Origin: Variovorax sp. J2L1-78
GTDB taxonomy: Bacteria; Pseudomonadota; Gammaproteobacteria; Burkholderiales; Burkholderiaceae_C
Assembly (NCBI RefSeq): GCF_030317205.1
Contig: NZ_JASZYB010000002.1
Coordinates: forward strand, 486,501-550,500
Direction: 5' to 3'
DNA length: 64,000 bases
Part shown: piece after piece, positions 44,881-58,181 of the stretch
How the letters are laid out: every line of letters begins with the position of its first letter
Position numbering within the stretch: the first letter of the stretch is position 1
The notes under the pieces: model-generated
Told to the model about the DNA's origin: nothing
The model's database searches: none
Seen by the model: only the letters and a program-made list of their open reading frames with translations
Made by a program: the position numbers and the translations under genes

Positions 44881-45903
44881 TCAGCGGAAGCGCAAGGTTT
44901 GTCCGATGCCCATCGCCTTCGCCTTGTCGAGCATCGCGCAGCCAAGCGCGATGTCCGACAGCGACAGGCCGCGGTGCCAGAACAGGTTGGTCTCGTCGTC
45001 GCTTTGACGGCCCGGCTTCATGCCCGCGACGATCTGGCCGAGCTCGGCGTACAGCGTCGTCTCCGACAGCTTGCCGCTGTCGACGTGCGCCCGCAACGCG
45101 CCGAAGGGGCCGGCCTTGGCCTGGCCCCAGTCGTCCATCACCATCTTGTCCATGATGTCGGTGAGCGACAGCTCCACCGCGCTGTTGGTGCCGTAGGGGA
45201 TGACGCAGGCGCCCTTCTTGATCCACTCGGTCTTGAGCATCGGTGCGGGCTTCTCCAGGCGCGAGGCCTCGACCACGATGTCGGCGCCGCGCACGCAGCT
45301 TTCCCAGTCCTCGGTCACCGTGATCTTCACGCCCAGGTCCTGTTCCAGCTTGGCGGCGAAGGCGTCGCGGCTTTCCTTGCGGCGCGAATGCACGCGGATC
45401 TCGTCGAAGTGAAAGATCGAATTCAGCAGGCGCACGTTCCAGTAGGCCGTGCCACGCGCGCCGATGTGGCCGAGGATCTTCGAGTCCTTGCGCGCCAGGT
45501 GCTTGGCGCCGATGGCCGTCACCGCGCCGGTGCGCATGTCGGTGATGTCGGACGCATCGATGATCGCGACCGGCACGCCGTTCTTCGGGTTGAACAGGTT
45601 GAGGATGGCGAGTTCCGAGGGCAGGCCGATCTCGTAGTTGCGATAGAAGTCGCCCACCACCTTCACGCCCGCCACGCCGCGCTCGCCGAGCGTGCGGATG
45701 TAGCCGCGCAGCACGTTGAAGTGGCCCGGGTAGTCCTTCTCGGGCACCAGGTGCATGCGCGGCTCGATGGTCGCCTCGCCGCGCGCCTGCGCGACCAGAC
45801 CCTGCTCGACGGCCGCGATGATCTCGGCGTCGGTCATCGCCAGCTTCTGGACGTCGGGGTAGTTGAGGTACTGGAGATGGATCTCCGCGGTCGAATCGGA
45901 CAT
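44881..45903 (-). CDS. Ornithine cyclodeaminase / mu-crystallin family protein
   Basis: 340 residues. The family includes ornithine cyclodeaminases, ketimine reductases and alanine dehydrogenases. Seen: the substrate-site region VKVVGDFYRNYEIGLPSEL, the DMRTGAVTAIGAKHLAR helix and a dinucleotide-binding motif KILGHIGARGTAYWNVRLL. It is 5 nt after hutU and 10 nt before the PhnD-like gene. Its position within hut hints at a histidine-derived imine or ketimine substrate; the specific reaction cannot be read from sequence. Confidence 0.85.
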   Translation of the reverse strand: MSDSTAEIHLQYLNYPDVQKLAMTDAEIIAAVEQGLVAQARGEATIEPRMHLVPEKDYPGHFNVLRGYIRTLGERGVAGVKVVGDFYRNYEIGLPSELAILNLFNPKNGVPVAIIDASDITDMRTGAVTAIGAKHLARKDSKILGHIGARGTAYWNVRLLNSIFHFDEIRVHSRRKESRDAFAAKLEQDLGVKITVTEDWESCVRGADIVVEASRLEKPAPMLKTEWIKKGACVIPYGTNSAVELSLTDIMDKMVMDDWGQAKAGPFGALRAHVDSGKLSETTLYAELGQIVAGMKPGRQSDDETNLFWHRGLSLSDIALGCAMLDKAKAMGIGQTLRFR

Positions 45904-45908
45904 GTGCT

Positions 45909-47608
<1,700 letters not shown>

Positions 47609-47612
<4 letters not shown>

Positions 47613-48820
47613 GCGGTGAGTCCTTCGTTCTGGAAGCGTTGGATGTCGTCGGCGCCGAAGCCCAAGAGCTCCAGCGTCGCGCGGGTGTGGGCGCCCAGGT
47701 CGGGCGCGGGCGATGTCGTGCCGCGCGGCAGGTCGCCGAAGTGCACAGGTTGTTCGATGTGGCAGTCGATGCCGCCGCCGGCGTTCGGGCGGCGCACCAC
47801 CAGCTGGCGGTCGACGGCGTGGGCCGAGTCGACGGCCTGCTGCACGTCGAGCACCGGCGCCGCCGGCACATCGTGCGCCTGCAGCGCGGCGACGACCGCC
47901 TGCACGCTCAGTGACGACGACCAGGCCTCGATGGCCTGCGTGAGCTCGGCCTCGTGCCGCTTGCGCAGGGCGTTGCTCGCGAAGCGCGCGTCCTGCGCGA
48001 GTTCGGGCGTCCCCATGGCGCGCGCGAGCTGCTGGAACAACTTGTTGTTCGCGACGGCCAGCACGTACACGCCGTCGGCTGCGCGGAAGGCGCCGAAGGG
48101 CGCGGAGTTGAGGTGGCGGTTGCCCACGCGCATCGGCGGCGCACCGCCGGCCACCGAGCGCGACACCAGCGTGGGCATCATGCTCATCAGGCAGTCGACC
48201 ATCGCGATGTCGAGATGGCGGCCACGGCCGGTGCGCGTGCGCTGCCACAGCGCCGCCATCACGCCCCAGGCCGAGAAGGTGCCGGCCGCCACGTCGGCGA
48301 TCGATTCGCCGACCACCGTGGCCGGGCCGTCGGCGTCGCCGGTGGCCGCCATCAGTCCGCTGAGCGCCTGCACGATGGTGTCATAGGCCGGCCGGCCCGA
48401 CCACACGCCCTGCTGGCCAAAGCCGGAGATGCTGCAGTAGACGAGCCCCGGGTTCAGCGCCGACAGCTGCGCGTAGCCGATGCCCAGCCGGTCGGCCACG
48501 CCGGGCTTGAAGTTCTCGACCACCACGTCGGCCCAGGCGGCGAGCCGCGCGATGACCTCGGCCGCCGCCGGACGCTTGAGGTCGAGGCAGAGGCTGCGCT
48601 TGCCACGGTTGACGAAGGCGAAGTTGGTGCTGCGGCCGTCGACCTGGAAGCCCATGTGCCGGTAGTCGTCGCCCTCGAAGGGCTCGACCTTGAGCACGTC
48701 GGCGCCCGCGTCCGCGAACATCGCCGTGCAGAAGGGGCCGGCCAGCACGCGCGAGAAGTCGAGCACCTTCAGCCCCGCGAGCGGCAGCGTGTCGTCGTCG
48801 AGAGTGGCCGCGGTGCTCAT
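47609..48820 (-). CDS. CaiB/BaiF (family III) CoA transferase
   Basis: 403 residues. It moves CoA between acyl-CoA and carboxylic acids. Hallmarks: [18 protein letters not shown] near the N-terminus, [23 protein letters not shown], and the catalytic Asp176 in ESIADVAAG, aligning with the active-site Asp of formyl-CoA transferase. Located between hutU and an SDR in the hut run with 4-nt overlaps both sides. It might activate an imidazole carboxylate for side-chain chemistry (inference). Confidence 0.88.
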
Positions 48821-49605
48821 GGCTTCTTGCGCTGCACGCCGCCCGACAGGCGCATGCCGCCGTCGAGCATCAGCAGTTCGCCGGTGACGTAGTCGGCGCC
48901 TTCGAGCAGCCAGACGATGGGCTCGGCCACGTCGTCGGCCGACGCGATGCGACCCATGGGCGCGCTCTGCGCGAAGCGCTGGCTGAGCGTGTCGAAGGTC
49001 GCGGCGCCCACGGCGGCGGGCATCCAGCGCGTCTGGATCAGGCCGGGGCACACCGCGTTCACGCGGATTTCGGGGCCGAGCGTACGGGCCAGCGCGAGCG
49101 TCATCGAATTGATCGCGCCTTTCGACGCCGTGTACGCGATGGAGCTGCCTCCGCCGGTGAAGGCCGACGACGACGACACGTTGACGACCGCGCCGCCACC
49201 CGCGGCACGCATGGCGGGCACCACGGCGCGCACCATCTGGTACGTGCCGATCACGTTGACGTCGAAGATGCGGCTGAAGGCCTGCGCGTCGAGCGACTCG
49301 AGGTCGAAGGGATCGGCCGCGACCGTGGTCGCCGCGTTGTTGACCAGGCCATCGATGCGGCCCCAGCGCGCCAGCGTCTCGGCCGCCATGCGGCGGCAGT
49401 CGGCATCGCTCGAGATGTCGGCCTGCACCAGCAGCGTCTCCGCGCCCAGCGCCTCGCAGGCGGCCTGCGTCTGCAGCGCCTCGTCACGGCTGCGCGTGTA
49501 GTTGACGACCACGCGCGCGCCCTTGCCGGCCAGGCGCGTGGCCACGGCCGCACCCACGCCGGTGGCGGAGCCGGTGACGATGCAGACGGCGTCTTTCAAA
49601 TTCAT
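48817..49605 (-). CDS. Short-chain dehydrogenase/reductase (FabG-like)
   Basis: 262 residues. Cofactor motif TGSATGVG at 11-18, NNAA at 89-92, catalytic Ser144, Tyr158 and Lys162 ([10 protein letters not shown]), and a C-terminal [18 protein letters not shown] typical of FabG-like SDRs. It overlaps hutH and the CoA transferase gene by 4 nt each. Likely oxidises or reduces a hydroxyacyl or oxoacyl intermediate; the substrate is unknown. Confidence 0.88.
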   Translation of the reverse strand: MNLKDAVCIVTGSATGVGAAVATRLAGKGARVVVNYTRSRDEALQTQAACEALGAETLLVQADISSDADCRRMAAETLARWGRIDGLVNNAATTVAADPFDLESLDAQAFSRIFDVNVIGTYQMVRAVVPAMRAAGGGAVVNVSSSSAFTGGGSSIAYTASKGAINSMTLALARTLGPEIRVNAVCPGLIQTRWMPAAVGAATFDTLSQRFAQSAPMGRIASADDVAEPIVWLLEGADYVTGELLMLDGGMRLSGGVQRKKP

Positions 49606-51164
49606 TGCGACAGCCCGATACGGCTGGGCAGCACGGCCAGAAGCGGCTCGGGCCAGTCGTCGGCGAGCGCCCAGCGGCGCATCGCTTCGAGGTCGGGCGC
49701 CATGTAGCGGTCTTGATCGAGGAAGGCGACAGTCATGCGGATGCGGGCCAGTTCGGTTTCGATCAGCGGCGAACTCTTGAGCGGTGCCGCCGGGTCGCGC
49801 TTGAGCTCGATGCCTTGCGCGGCGGCCATCGCCTCGATGCCGACGACGACCGCCGTGTTCTCGACCATATCGCCCAATCGCCGTGCGGCAAAGGTCGCCA
49901 TCGAGACGTGGTCTTCCTGGTTGGCCGAGGTCGGCAGGCTGTCGACGCTGGCGGGGTGCGCGAGCGACTTGTTCTCCGAGGCGAGCGCCGCGGCCGTGAC
50001 CTGCGCGATCATGAAGCCGGAGTTGACGCCGCCGTCGCGCACCAGGAAGGGCGGCAGGCCCGACAGGCCGCTGTCGAGCATCAACGCCAGGCGGCGCTCC
50101 GAGATGGCGCCGATCTCGGCGATGGCCAGCGCGATGATGTCCGCCGCGAAGGCGACCGGCTCGGCGTGGAAGTTGCCGCCGCTGATGACCTCCCTGGTGT
50201 CGGTGAAGACCAGCGGGTTGTCCGACGCGGCATTGGCTTCGACGACCAGCCCGCGCGACGCATGCACCAGGTTGTCGAGGCAGGCGCCCATCACCTGCGG
50301 CACGCAGCGGACCGAGTACGGGTCCTGCACGCGGCCGCAATCGGCATGCGAAGGCACGATGTCGCTGCCCTCGAGCAACGTGCGCACCGCCGCGGCCACC
50401 GCGATCTGGCCCGGCTGGCCGCGCGCGGCATGGATGCGCGCATCGAAGGGCTTGATCGACCCCTGGATGGCTTCGAGCGACAGCGCGCCCGCCATCAGCC
50501 CGGCCGCGAAGACGGTCTCGGCACCGAACAGGCCGGCCAGCGCGAGTGCGGTCGACACCTGCGTGCCGTTGAGCAGCGCCAGGCCTTCCTTCGGGCCGAG
50601 CACGAAGGGTTTGAGGCCGATCTGGCGCATCGCCTCGGCGCCGCCGACGACACGCCCATCGGGCAAGGTCGCCTCGCCCTCGCCGATCAGCACGCAGGCC
50701 AGGTGCGCCAACGGCGCGAGGTCGCCCGACGCACCGACCGAGCCCTTGCACGGGATGCGCGGCAGCACGCCGGCGTTGAAGAGCGCGAGCAGCGCATCGA
50801 TGAGCTGCGGCCGCACGCCCGAATGGCCGCGCGCCAGGCTGACCGCCTTAGTTGCGAGCACGAGGCGCACCACGCCATCGGCCAGCGGCGCGCCGGTGCC
50901 TACGCTGTGCGACAGCACGAGGTTGCGCTGCAGCTCGGCCAGCCGTTCGTGCGGGATGGTCGTCTGCGCCAGCTTGCCGAAGCCGGTGTTGATGCCGTAG
51001 ACCACCTCGCCGCCGGCCACGATACGGTCGACGGTGGCTTGCGCCGCTGCGATGCCAGCGCGTGCGCGGGGGTCGAGCGAAAGCGCGACGCCACCCGCGT
51101 GGATGCGCCGCAGCTCGACGAGCGACACTGCACCGGGGTGCAGTTCCAAGGGTGGTGTGTTCAT
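49602..51164 (-). CDS. hutH: Histidine ammonia-lyase
   Basis: 520 residues. It deaminates histidine to urocanate. The MIO prosthetic group would form from Ala145-Ser146-Gly147 in [15 protein letters not shown]; also [11 protein letters not shown] (about 56-66) and [15 protein letters not shown]. No good Shine-Dalgarno is seen before the ATG at 51164, and a candidate HutC operator sits only 10 nt upstream. It heads the second segment of the hut run. Confidence 0.97.
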   Translation of the reverse strand: MNTPPLELHPGAVSLVELRRIHAGGVALSLDPRARAGIAAAQATVDRIVAGGEVVYGINTGFGKLAQTTIPHERLAELQRNLVLSHSVGTGAPLADGVVRLVLATKAVSLARGHSGVRPQLIDALLALFNAGVLPRIPCKGSVGASGDLAPLAHLACVLIGEGEATLPDGRVVGGAEAMRQIGLKPFVLGPKEGLALLNGTQVSTALALAGLFGAETVFAAGLMAGALSLEAIQGSIKPFDARIHAARGQPGQIAVAAAVRTLLEGSDIVPSHADCGRVQDPYSVRCVPQVMGACLDNLVHASRGLVVEANAASDNPLVFTDTREVISGGNFHAEPVAFAADIIALAIAEIGAISERRLALMLDSGLSGLPPFLVRDGGVNSGFMIAQVTAAALASENKSLAHPASVDSLPTSANQEDHVSMATFAARRLGDMVENTAVVVGIEAMAAAQGIELKRDPAAPLKSSPLIETELARIRMTVAFLDQDRYMAPDLEAMRRWALADDWPEPLLAVLPSRIGLSQ

Positions 51165-51174
51165 TGGTCTAATC

Positions 51175-51186
51175 CTGTCTATACAG
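51175..51186. promoter_or_regulatory. Candidate HutC operator upstream of hutH
   Basis: CTGTCTATACAG, an imperfect palindrome of the TGTATA class bound by HutC repressors. It lies between hutC and hutH, 10 nt from the hutH start. The identical 12-mer occurs at 55621-55632. On the minus strand the core includes TATAGA, which could be a -10 element. Confidence 0.6.
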
Positions 51187-51226
51187 CTGAAATGTCCAGG
51201 AGATTTCCTCGGCGTGCAACAGCCGC

Positions 51227-51985
51227 TCAGCCCTGCGGCACCGCGCCGTCGGCCCGGAAGCGGCTGCCCAGCCGATAGCGCGTCCCCGGGTGCAGGCAGC
51301 GCACCAGCGTGACCGGCGTGCCGCCCGCCCAGGTGCGGCGCGTGAGCATCAGGCAGGGCTGCGTCACGGGCATCTGCAGCAGCTCGGCCTGCTCGGGCGT
51401 GGGGAGGATGGCGTCGACCACATGCTCGATCTGGTCGAAGGGCACGTGCTTGACCAGGTACTCCGACGGCAGCGCGAGGGTGAAGTCCTGGCGGATGAAG
51501 TCGGGCGCCATGCGCGGGTTGACGTAGCGGTCTTCGAGCTGCACGGCCACGTCGTCCTCGAAGTGCACGCAGGTCAGCGCGTAGACCGATTCGCCGGTGC
51601 GCAGGTCGAGCGACGCCGCGATGTCGAGGGGTGCCGCGACGCGCGCCAGCGAGACGAGCTCGCAGCGATGATCGTGCCCGCGCTGGCGGATCTCGTCGGC
51701 GATGTTGGCGATCTGCAGCAGCGTGGACTGGGGCTTTTCTTCGGCCACGAAGGAGCCGACACCGGCCACGCGAACGATCTTGCCCTGCTCGGCCAGTTCG
51801 CGCAGGGCGCGATTGACCGTCATGCGGGCCATGCCGAACTCGGCGACCAGTTCCTGCTCCGACGGCACGCGGTCGCCGGGCTTCCAGGAGCCGTCGGCGA
51901 TCTTGCGCGCGACGAAGTCCTTGACCTGCTGGTAGAGCGCCGAGGGTGCGGCCACGGAAGCGCGGGGACTCGAGGCGACGGACAT
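51227..51985 (-). CDS. hutC: Histidine utilisation repressor (GntR/HutC family)
   Basis: 252 residues. GntR winged helix at about 15-80 ([27 protein letters not shown]), then a UTRA effector domain that in HutC binds urocanate, releasing DNA. FALPSEYL-type segments and the ending [16 protein letters not shown] are typical. Translated 8 nt after the NitT/TauT ATPase gene; it would repress both its own transport cluster and hutH through the CTGTCTATACAG sites. Confidence 0.92.
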   Translation of the reverse strand: MSVASSPRASVAAPSALYQQVKDFVARKIADGSWKPGDRVPSEQELVAEFGMARMTVNRALRELAEQGKIVRVAGVGSFVAEEKPQSTLLQIANIADEIRQRGHDHRCELVSLARVAAPLDIAASLDLRTGESVYALTCVHFEDDVAVQLEDRYVNPRMAPDFIRQDFTLALPSEYLVKHVPFDQIEHVVDAILPTPEQAELLQMPVTQPCLMLTRRTWAGGTPVTLVRCLHPGTRYRLGSRFRADGAVPQG

Positions 51986-51993
51986 CGGAGCCC

Positions 51994-52772
<779 letters not shown>

Positions 52773-52776
<4 letters not shown>

Positions 52777-53621
52777 CGCAGCAGGCTCCACGGGAACATT
52801 CTTTGGTTGGCCTTCTTGAACAGCAGGTCGGAGCACAGCCCCACAAGGCCGATGACGACGATGCCCGCGATGATGTTCTCGGTGGCCATCAGCGCCTGGC
52901 TGTCGGTGATCATGTGGCCGATGCCCGAGGACGCGCCGATGAGTTCGGCGACGATGACGTAGGTCCAGCCCAGGCCGAGCACCTGGCGCAGCGCCTCGGC
53001 GATCTCGGGGGCGGCGCCGGGCAGCAGCACGCGGCGGATCACGCCGCGGTCCTTCGCGCCCAGCGTGTAGGCCGCCTCGACCAGGTCGCGCCGCGTGCCG
53101 GCGACGATCATCGCGATCATCAGCGTGAGCTGGAAGAAGCAGCCGAGGAAGATGACCGACAGCTTCTGCGCCTCGCCGATGCCGACCCACAGGATCAAGA
53201 GCGGAATGAAGGCCGAGGCCGGCAGGTAGCGCGCGAACGAGACGAAGGGCTCGAAGAAGGCCTCGACCGGCTTGTACGCGCCCATCGCGATGCCCAGCGG
53301 CACCGCGATGACGGCGGCGATGAGGAAGCCGCCGACCACGCGCCACACCGTCATGCCGACGTCGCGGATGAAGTTCTGCGTGGCGAAGAGGTCGTAGCCC
53401 GACTGCAGCGTCTTCCACGGCGACGCGAGGAAGTGCGGCGGGACCCAGCCGCTGGCGGTGATGGCCCACCAGAAGCCGATGAACACGGCGAAGAAGGCGA
53501 CACCCAGCCACACGCGTCGGCGCGGAGAAACGGGCACGAGCAATTTCATGCGGGGCTTGTCGGCAAACACCGCCGCGGGCGTAACGGCGGGCTCGGCGGC
53601 ATGGAGAGGCGCAGCTTGCAT
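52773..53621 (-). CDS. NitT/TauT-type ABC transporter permease
   Basis: 282 residues, about six transmembrane helices after a 30-residue cytosolic leader. The EAA-type loop is EAAYTLGAKDRGVIRRVLLPGAAPEI, matching SsuC/TauC permeases. It is 7 nt after the binding-protein gene. Confidence 0.92.
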
Positions 53622-53628
53622 CGCTCGA

Positions 53629-54603
53629 TTACTTCTTCAGGAAGCTGGTGTCGAACAGCGCGTCCATGTTGGTCGGCGCGGTCTTGATGACGCCGATTTC
53701 CTGCAGCAGCACGGCCGCTTCCTTGTTGAAGGCCTGGATGTCGCCGCTGAAGAACTTCATGTTGGCTTCGCGGTCGGCCCACTGGATCTTGGACTGCGAC
53801 TTCTCGAACTGCTCGGGCGACTGCTTGACGTCGGCGCCCATGATGGTGAAGGCCTTGATCTTGTCGGCCTTGATCAGGTCCAGCGCCTCGAAGTAGCTCT
53901 CGGTCAGCGCCTTGGCGGCCTTCGGGTTCTCCTTGAGGAACTTCGGCGTGCAGCCGAAGGTGTCGAACACCATCGGGTACTGCAGCGAGTTGGCGAGCAT
54001 CTTGCCAGCGTCCGGCTTGTCGTTGACCAGGCTCAGGTAGGGCTCGTACGTGACGGCGGCGTCGAGGCCCGAATTGCCGGCGACGAAGGCGGTGGCGGCG
54101 GGCGACGGCTCGAGCGTGACGACGGTCACGTCCTTGAGCGTCAGGCCGTTCTTCTTGAGCACCCACGACAGGAAGAAGTGCGGGCTGGTGCCGGGCGCCG
54201 ACGCGGCGATGGTCTTGCCCTTCAGGTCGCTGACCTTGGTGATGGCGTTCTTGGCAACGATGCCGTCGGAGCCCATGCCCTGGTCCATCTTGAAGATCTG
54301 CGTGGCGGCGATGCCGTTGGTGTTCCAGACGATCCAGGTTTCGACCGTGGTGGCGGCGCACTGGATGTCGCCCGAGGCCATGGCCAGGTGGCGGTCCTTC
54401 TGCGGGATCTTCTTGATCGACACGTCCAGGCCGTTCTTCTTGAAGATGCCGGCTTCCTTCGCGAGCGTCAGCGGTGCGAAGCCGGTCCAGCCGGAGATGC
54501 CGACGGCGACGGCGGTCTCCTGGGCGGCGGCGGGCGACACCAGGCCGGCGACGAGGGTGGCGGCAGCCAGGGCGCAGGCGGCGAGTTGCTTCAAAGAGGA
54601 CAT
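53629..54603 (-). CDS. NitT/TauT-type ABC transporter substrate-binding protein
   Basis: 324 residues. Signal peptide (cleavage near PAAAQ, residue 28), then VAVGISGWTGFAPLTLAKEAG and DLKGKTIAASAPGTSPHFFLSWVL, typical of SsuA/TauA-like receptors. First gene of the three-component importer, directly downstream of the dioxygenase gene and probably controlled by the two operators at 55521 and 55621. Confidence 0.92.
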   Translation of the reverse strand: MSSLKQLAACALAAATLVAGLVSPAAAQETAVAVGISGWTGFAPLTLAKEAGIFKKNGLDVSIKKIPQKDRHLAMASGDIQCAATTVETWIVWNTNGIAATQIFKMDQGMGSDGIVAKNAITKVSDLKGKTIAASAPGTSPHFFLSWVLKKNGLTLKDVTVVTLEPSPAATAFVAGNSGLDAAVTYEPYLSLVNDKPDAGKMLANSLQYPMVFDTFGCTPKFLKENPKAAKALTESYFEALDLIKADKIKAFTIMGADVKQSPEQFEKSQSKIQWADREANMKFFSGDIQAFNKEAAVLLQEIGVIKTAPTNMDALFDTSFLKK

Positions 54604-54647
54604 CGTGACTCCGTAGGGAAAGGTGGATGAAGGGAAAAGAGAAGGAA

Positions 54648-55502
54648 CTAAGCAGCAGTCGTGCCGGCCTGGTCGCCTTGAGAGGTCGGGTGCACCAGCG
54701 GGAAGATCGGCGCGTCGAAGGGGTCGCCGTGCTTCATGGTCAGCCCGGTGAAGGGCGGTGACCCCTTGCCTGCGCGCTCGGCGTAGGTGGCGTCGTCGCC
54801 CACCCAGCGCGCCGAGAAGACGCGGCGTGCGCGGGGTGAGGCATTGCCCGGTGCGCCGTGCACTGTGCGGAAGTCGAAGGCGATGGCGTCGCCTGGCTGC
54901 ATGTCCCAGCCGGCCAGGTCGAGCTCGCCGCGCATCGCCTCGATGTCGGGCATGACCTCGAAGTCGTCGTTCTCGTAGAGCCGCGTGCCATTGAAGCGCA
55001 TCGGGCGGAAGTCCTTGCCCCAGCGGTGCGAGCCGCGCACGCATTCCATGACGACGTCGCGCCCGACCGGGTCGAGCGGGATCCAGAAACTCGCGCTCTG
55101 GCGACCCTCGACGCAGTAGTAGGGCTGGTCCTGGTGCCAGGGCGTGACGGTGCTTCCGCCCGCTTGCTTCACCAGCACGTGGTCGTGGAAGAAGCGCGCG
55201 GTCTTCGACCGCATCAGCGCGGCGGCGATCTCGGCGGCACGGGACCCGAAGACGAAGTCGCGGAACGGCGGGATGCGCTGCCAGTTGCACAGGTCCTGGA
55301 AAAAGGGGGCGGTGCCGTCGGCCGGGACCACCGAGCGCTCGAGCGGGCTGGGGTCGGCCATCAGCGCCGTGATGCCGGCGCGCAGGGGTTCGACCCAGTC
55401 GGTGAAGACCTGGCGCAGGACGATCACGCCGTCGCGCTGGAACGCCGCCACATCGGCCGCGCTCACGAGGGCGGATACCGGGGCGGAAGTCGAAGTCTCC
55501 AT
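54648..55502 (-). CDS. Phytanoyl-CoA dioxygenase (PhyH) family protein
   Basis: 284-residue Fe(II)/2-oxoglutarate oxygenase. Iron facial triad His123 and Asp125 in TPWHQDQPYYC and His215 in FRTVHGAPGN; Arg226 is the likely 2-oxoglutarate ligand. Family members hydroxylate acyl-CoAs or small molecules such as ectoine. It is the first gene of the transporter-hutC transcription unit, an unusual member of a histidine locus, and has candidate HutC operators 19 and 119 nt upstream of its start. It may hydroxylate an imidazole acid or a modified histidine (inference). ATG at 55502 is used. Confidence 0.88.
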   Translation of the reverse strand: METSTSAPVSALVSAADVAAFQRDGVIVLRQVFTDWVEPLRAGITALMADPSPLERSVVPADGTAPFFQDLCNWQRIPPFRDFVFGSRAAEIAAALMRSKTARFFHDHVLVKQAGGSTVTPWHQDQPYYCVEGRQSASFWIPLDPVGRDVVMECVRGSHRWGKDFRPMRFNGTRLYENDDFEVMPDIEAMRGELDLAGWDMQPGDAIAFDFRTVHGAPGNASPRARRVFSARWVGDDATYAERAGKGSPPFTGLTMKHGDPFDAPIFPLVHPTSQGDQAGTTAA

Positions 55503-55520
55503 GCACAGGCCTTTCCAAAT

Positions 55521-55532
55521 CAGTCTAGACAG
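55521..55532. promoter_or_regulatory. Candidate HutC operator, promoter-proximal
   Basis: CAGTCTAGACAG, read as CTGTCTAGACTG on the minus strand; differs at two positions from the 12-mer at 51175. It lies 19 nt upstream of the dioxygenase start, a position suited to repression. Confidence 0.45.
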
Positions 55533-55620
55533 CTCGCACGCAAAAAGGATGCCAGTGAGAACAGCTGTCACGAGGGAGAGCGAGCCCCAAGTTGGCGCAG
55601 GATCGATCCAGCGCCTCAAG

Positions 55621-55632
55621 CTGTCTATACAG
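55621..55632. promoter_or_regulatory. Candidate HutC operator, distal
   Basis: CTGTCTATACAG, identical to the hutH-proximal site at 51175-51186. It is 119 nt upstream of the dioxygenase gene. With the proximal site it could allow looping or double occupancy. Confidence 0.55.
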
Positions 55633-55772
55633 AGAACCCCTCGATCCCGGCGCCCGGCATGCGTCCCGCCCCGCGCGCCTATTGGTGACGAAATGTGTCG
55701 GTACCATCGGAAACCCGCGATTTCTGGAGAAAGCGCGACCATCCTCTCTACTTCCCGTCCCCTGGAGCCCCG

Positions 55773-56237
55773 ATGCCGCTGCGCGAGAGCCTGCCCGATG
55801 AACTCATTGAAAACGTTGCCGACCTGCTCGGGCTCCGAGCGAAGACGACCTCGGCGGACCTGTCGACCTGGGCCGAGCACATGCTGCAGACGGCCTGCCG
55901 GCGCATCGACGGCTTCGTCGAACCGGCGGCCTCCGTCGAGGCCGTGGCACTGTGGGAGCGCAACGGCGGCGGCGGAGACCTGCGCGTGCAACGCCTGCGG
56001 GGCGCGTCGCGCGCCAAGAAGTTCGCCGGGCTGCAGTGCGAGAGCGCCATGCCGGCGGCCCAGCTGTTCGACGACCTGATCGCGCTGGGCCCCGTGCCGA
56101 GCCGTCCGCGCGTGCGCGAGGTGCTGGAGACCGCCGAGGTCGTCTGGCTGACCCGGGCGCAGCTGGCCGGCCTGCCGCGCGGGCACCGGGACTGGCGGGC
56201 CTTCGCCAGGACCCTGCAGCTCGCGCCCAAGCACTAG
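55773..56237 (+). CDS. Conserved hypothetical protein
   Basis: 154 residues, no family recognised. Alternates helical and basic segments (ELIENVADLLGLRAKTTSADLS, RLRGASRAKKFAGLQCESAMPAAQ), ends in a WRAFARTLQL helix, and shows no signal peptide or membrane segment. ATG at 55773 has a GGAG site 7 nt before it; the frame is open to 55695. It precedes recQ by 42 nt in the same direction. Confidence 0.65.
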   Translation: MPLRESLPDELIENVADLLGLRAKTTSADLSTWAEHMLQTACRRIDGFVEPAASVEAVALWERNGGGGDLRVQRLRGASRAKKFAGLQCESAMPAAQLFDDLIALGPVPSRPRVREVLETAEVVWLTRAQLAGLPRGHRDWRAFARTLQLAPKH

Positions 56238-56279
56238 GCACGCAAGCCGCGACAATGCAGGCTCCCTGAGAGCCCGCCC

Positions 56280-58154
<1,875 letters not shown>

Positions 58155-58181
58155 CCGGGCGGCGACCCCAGCCTCGGTTCA

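Larger units (their letters stand above)
55503..55772. promoter_or_regulatory. Divergent control region upstream of the dioxygenase gene
   Basis: 270 bp without a gene. It contains the two HutC-like palindromes and an additional perfect 8-bp palindrome ACAGCTGT at 55561-55568. It must hold the promoter of the dioxygenase-transporter-hutC unit and possibly that of the rightward gene at 55773. Confidence 0.5.
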
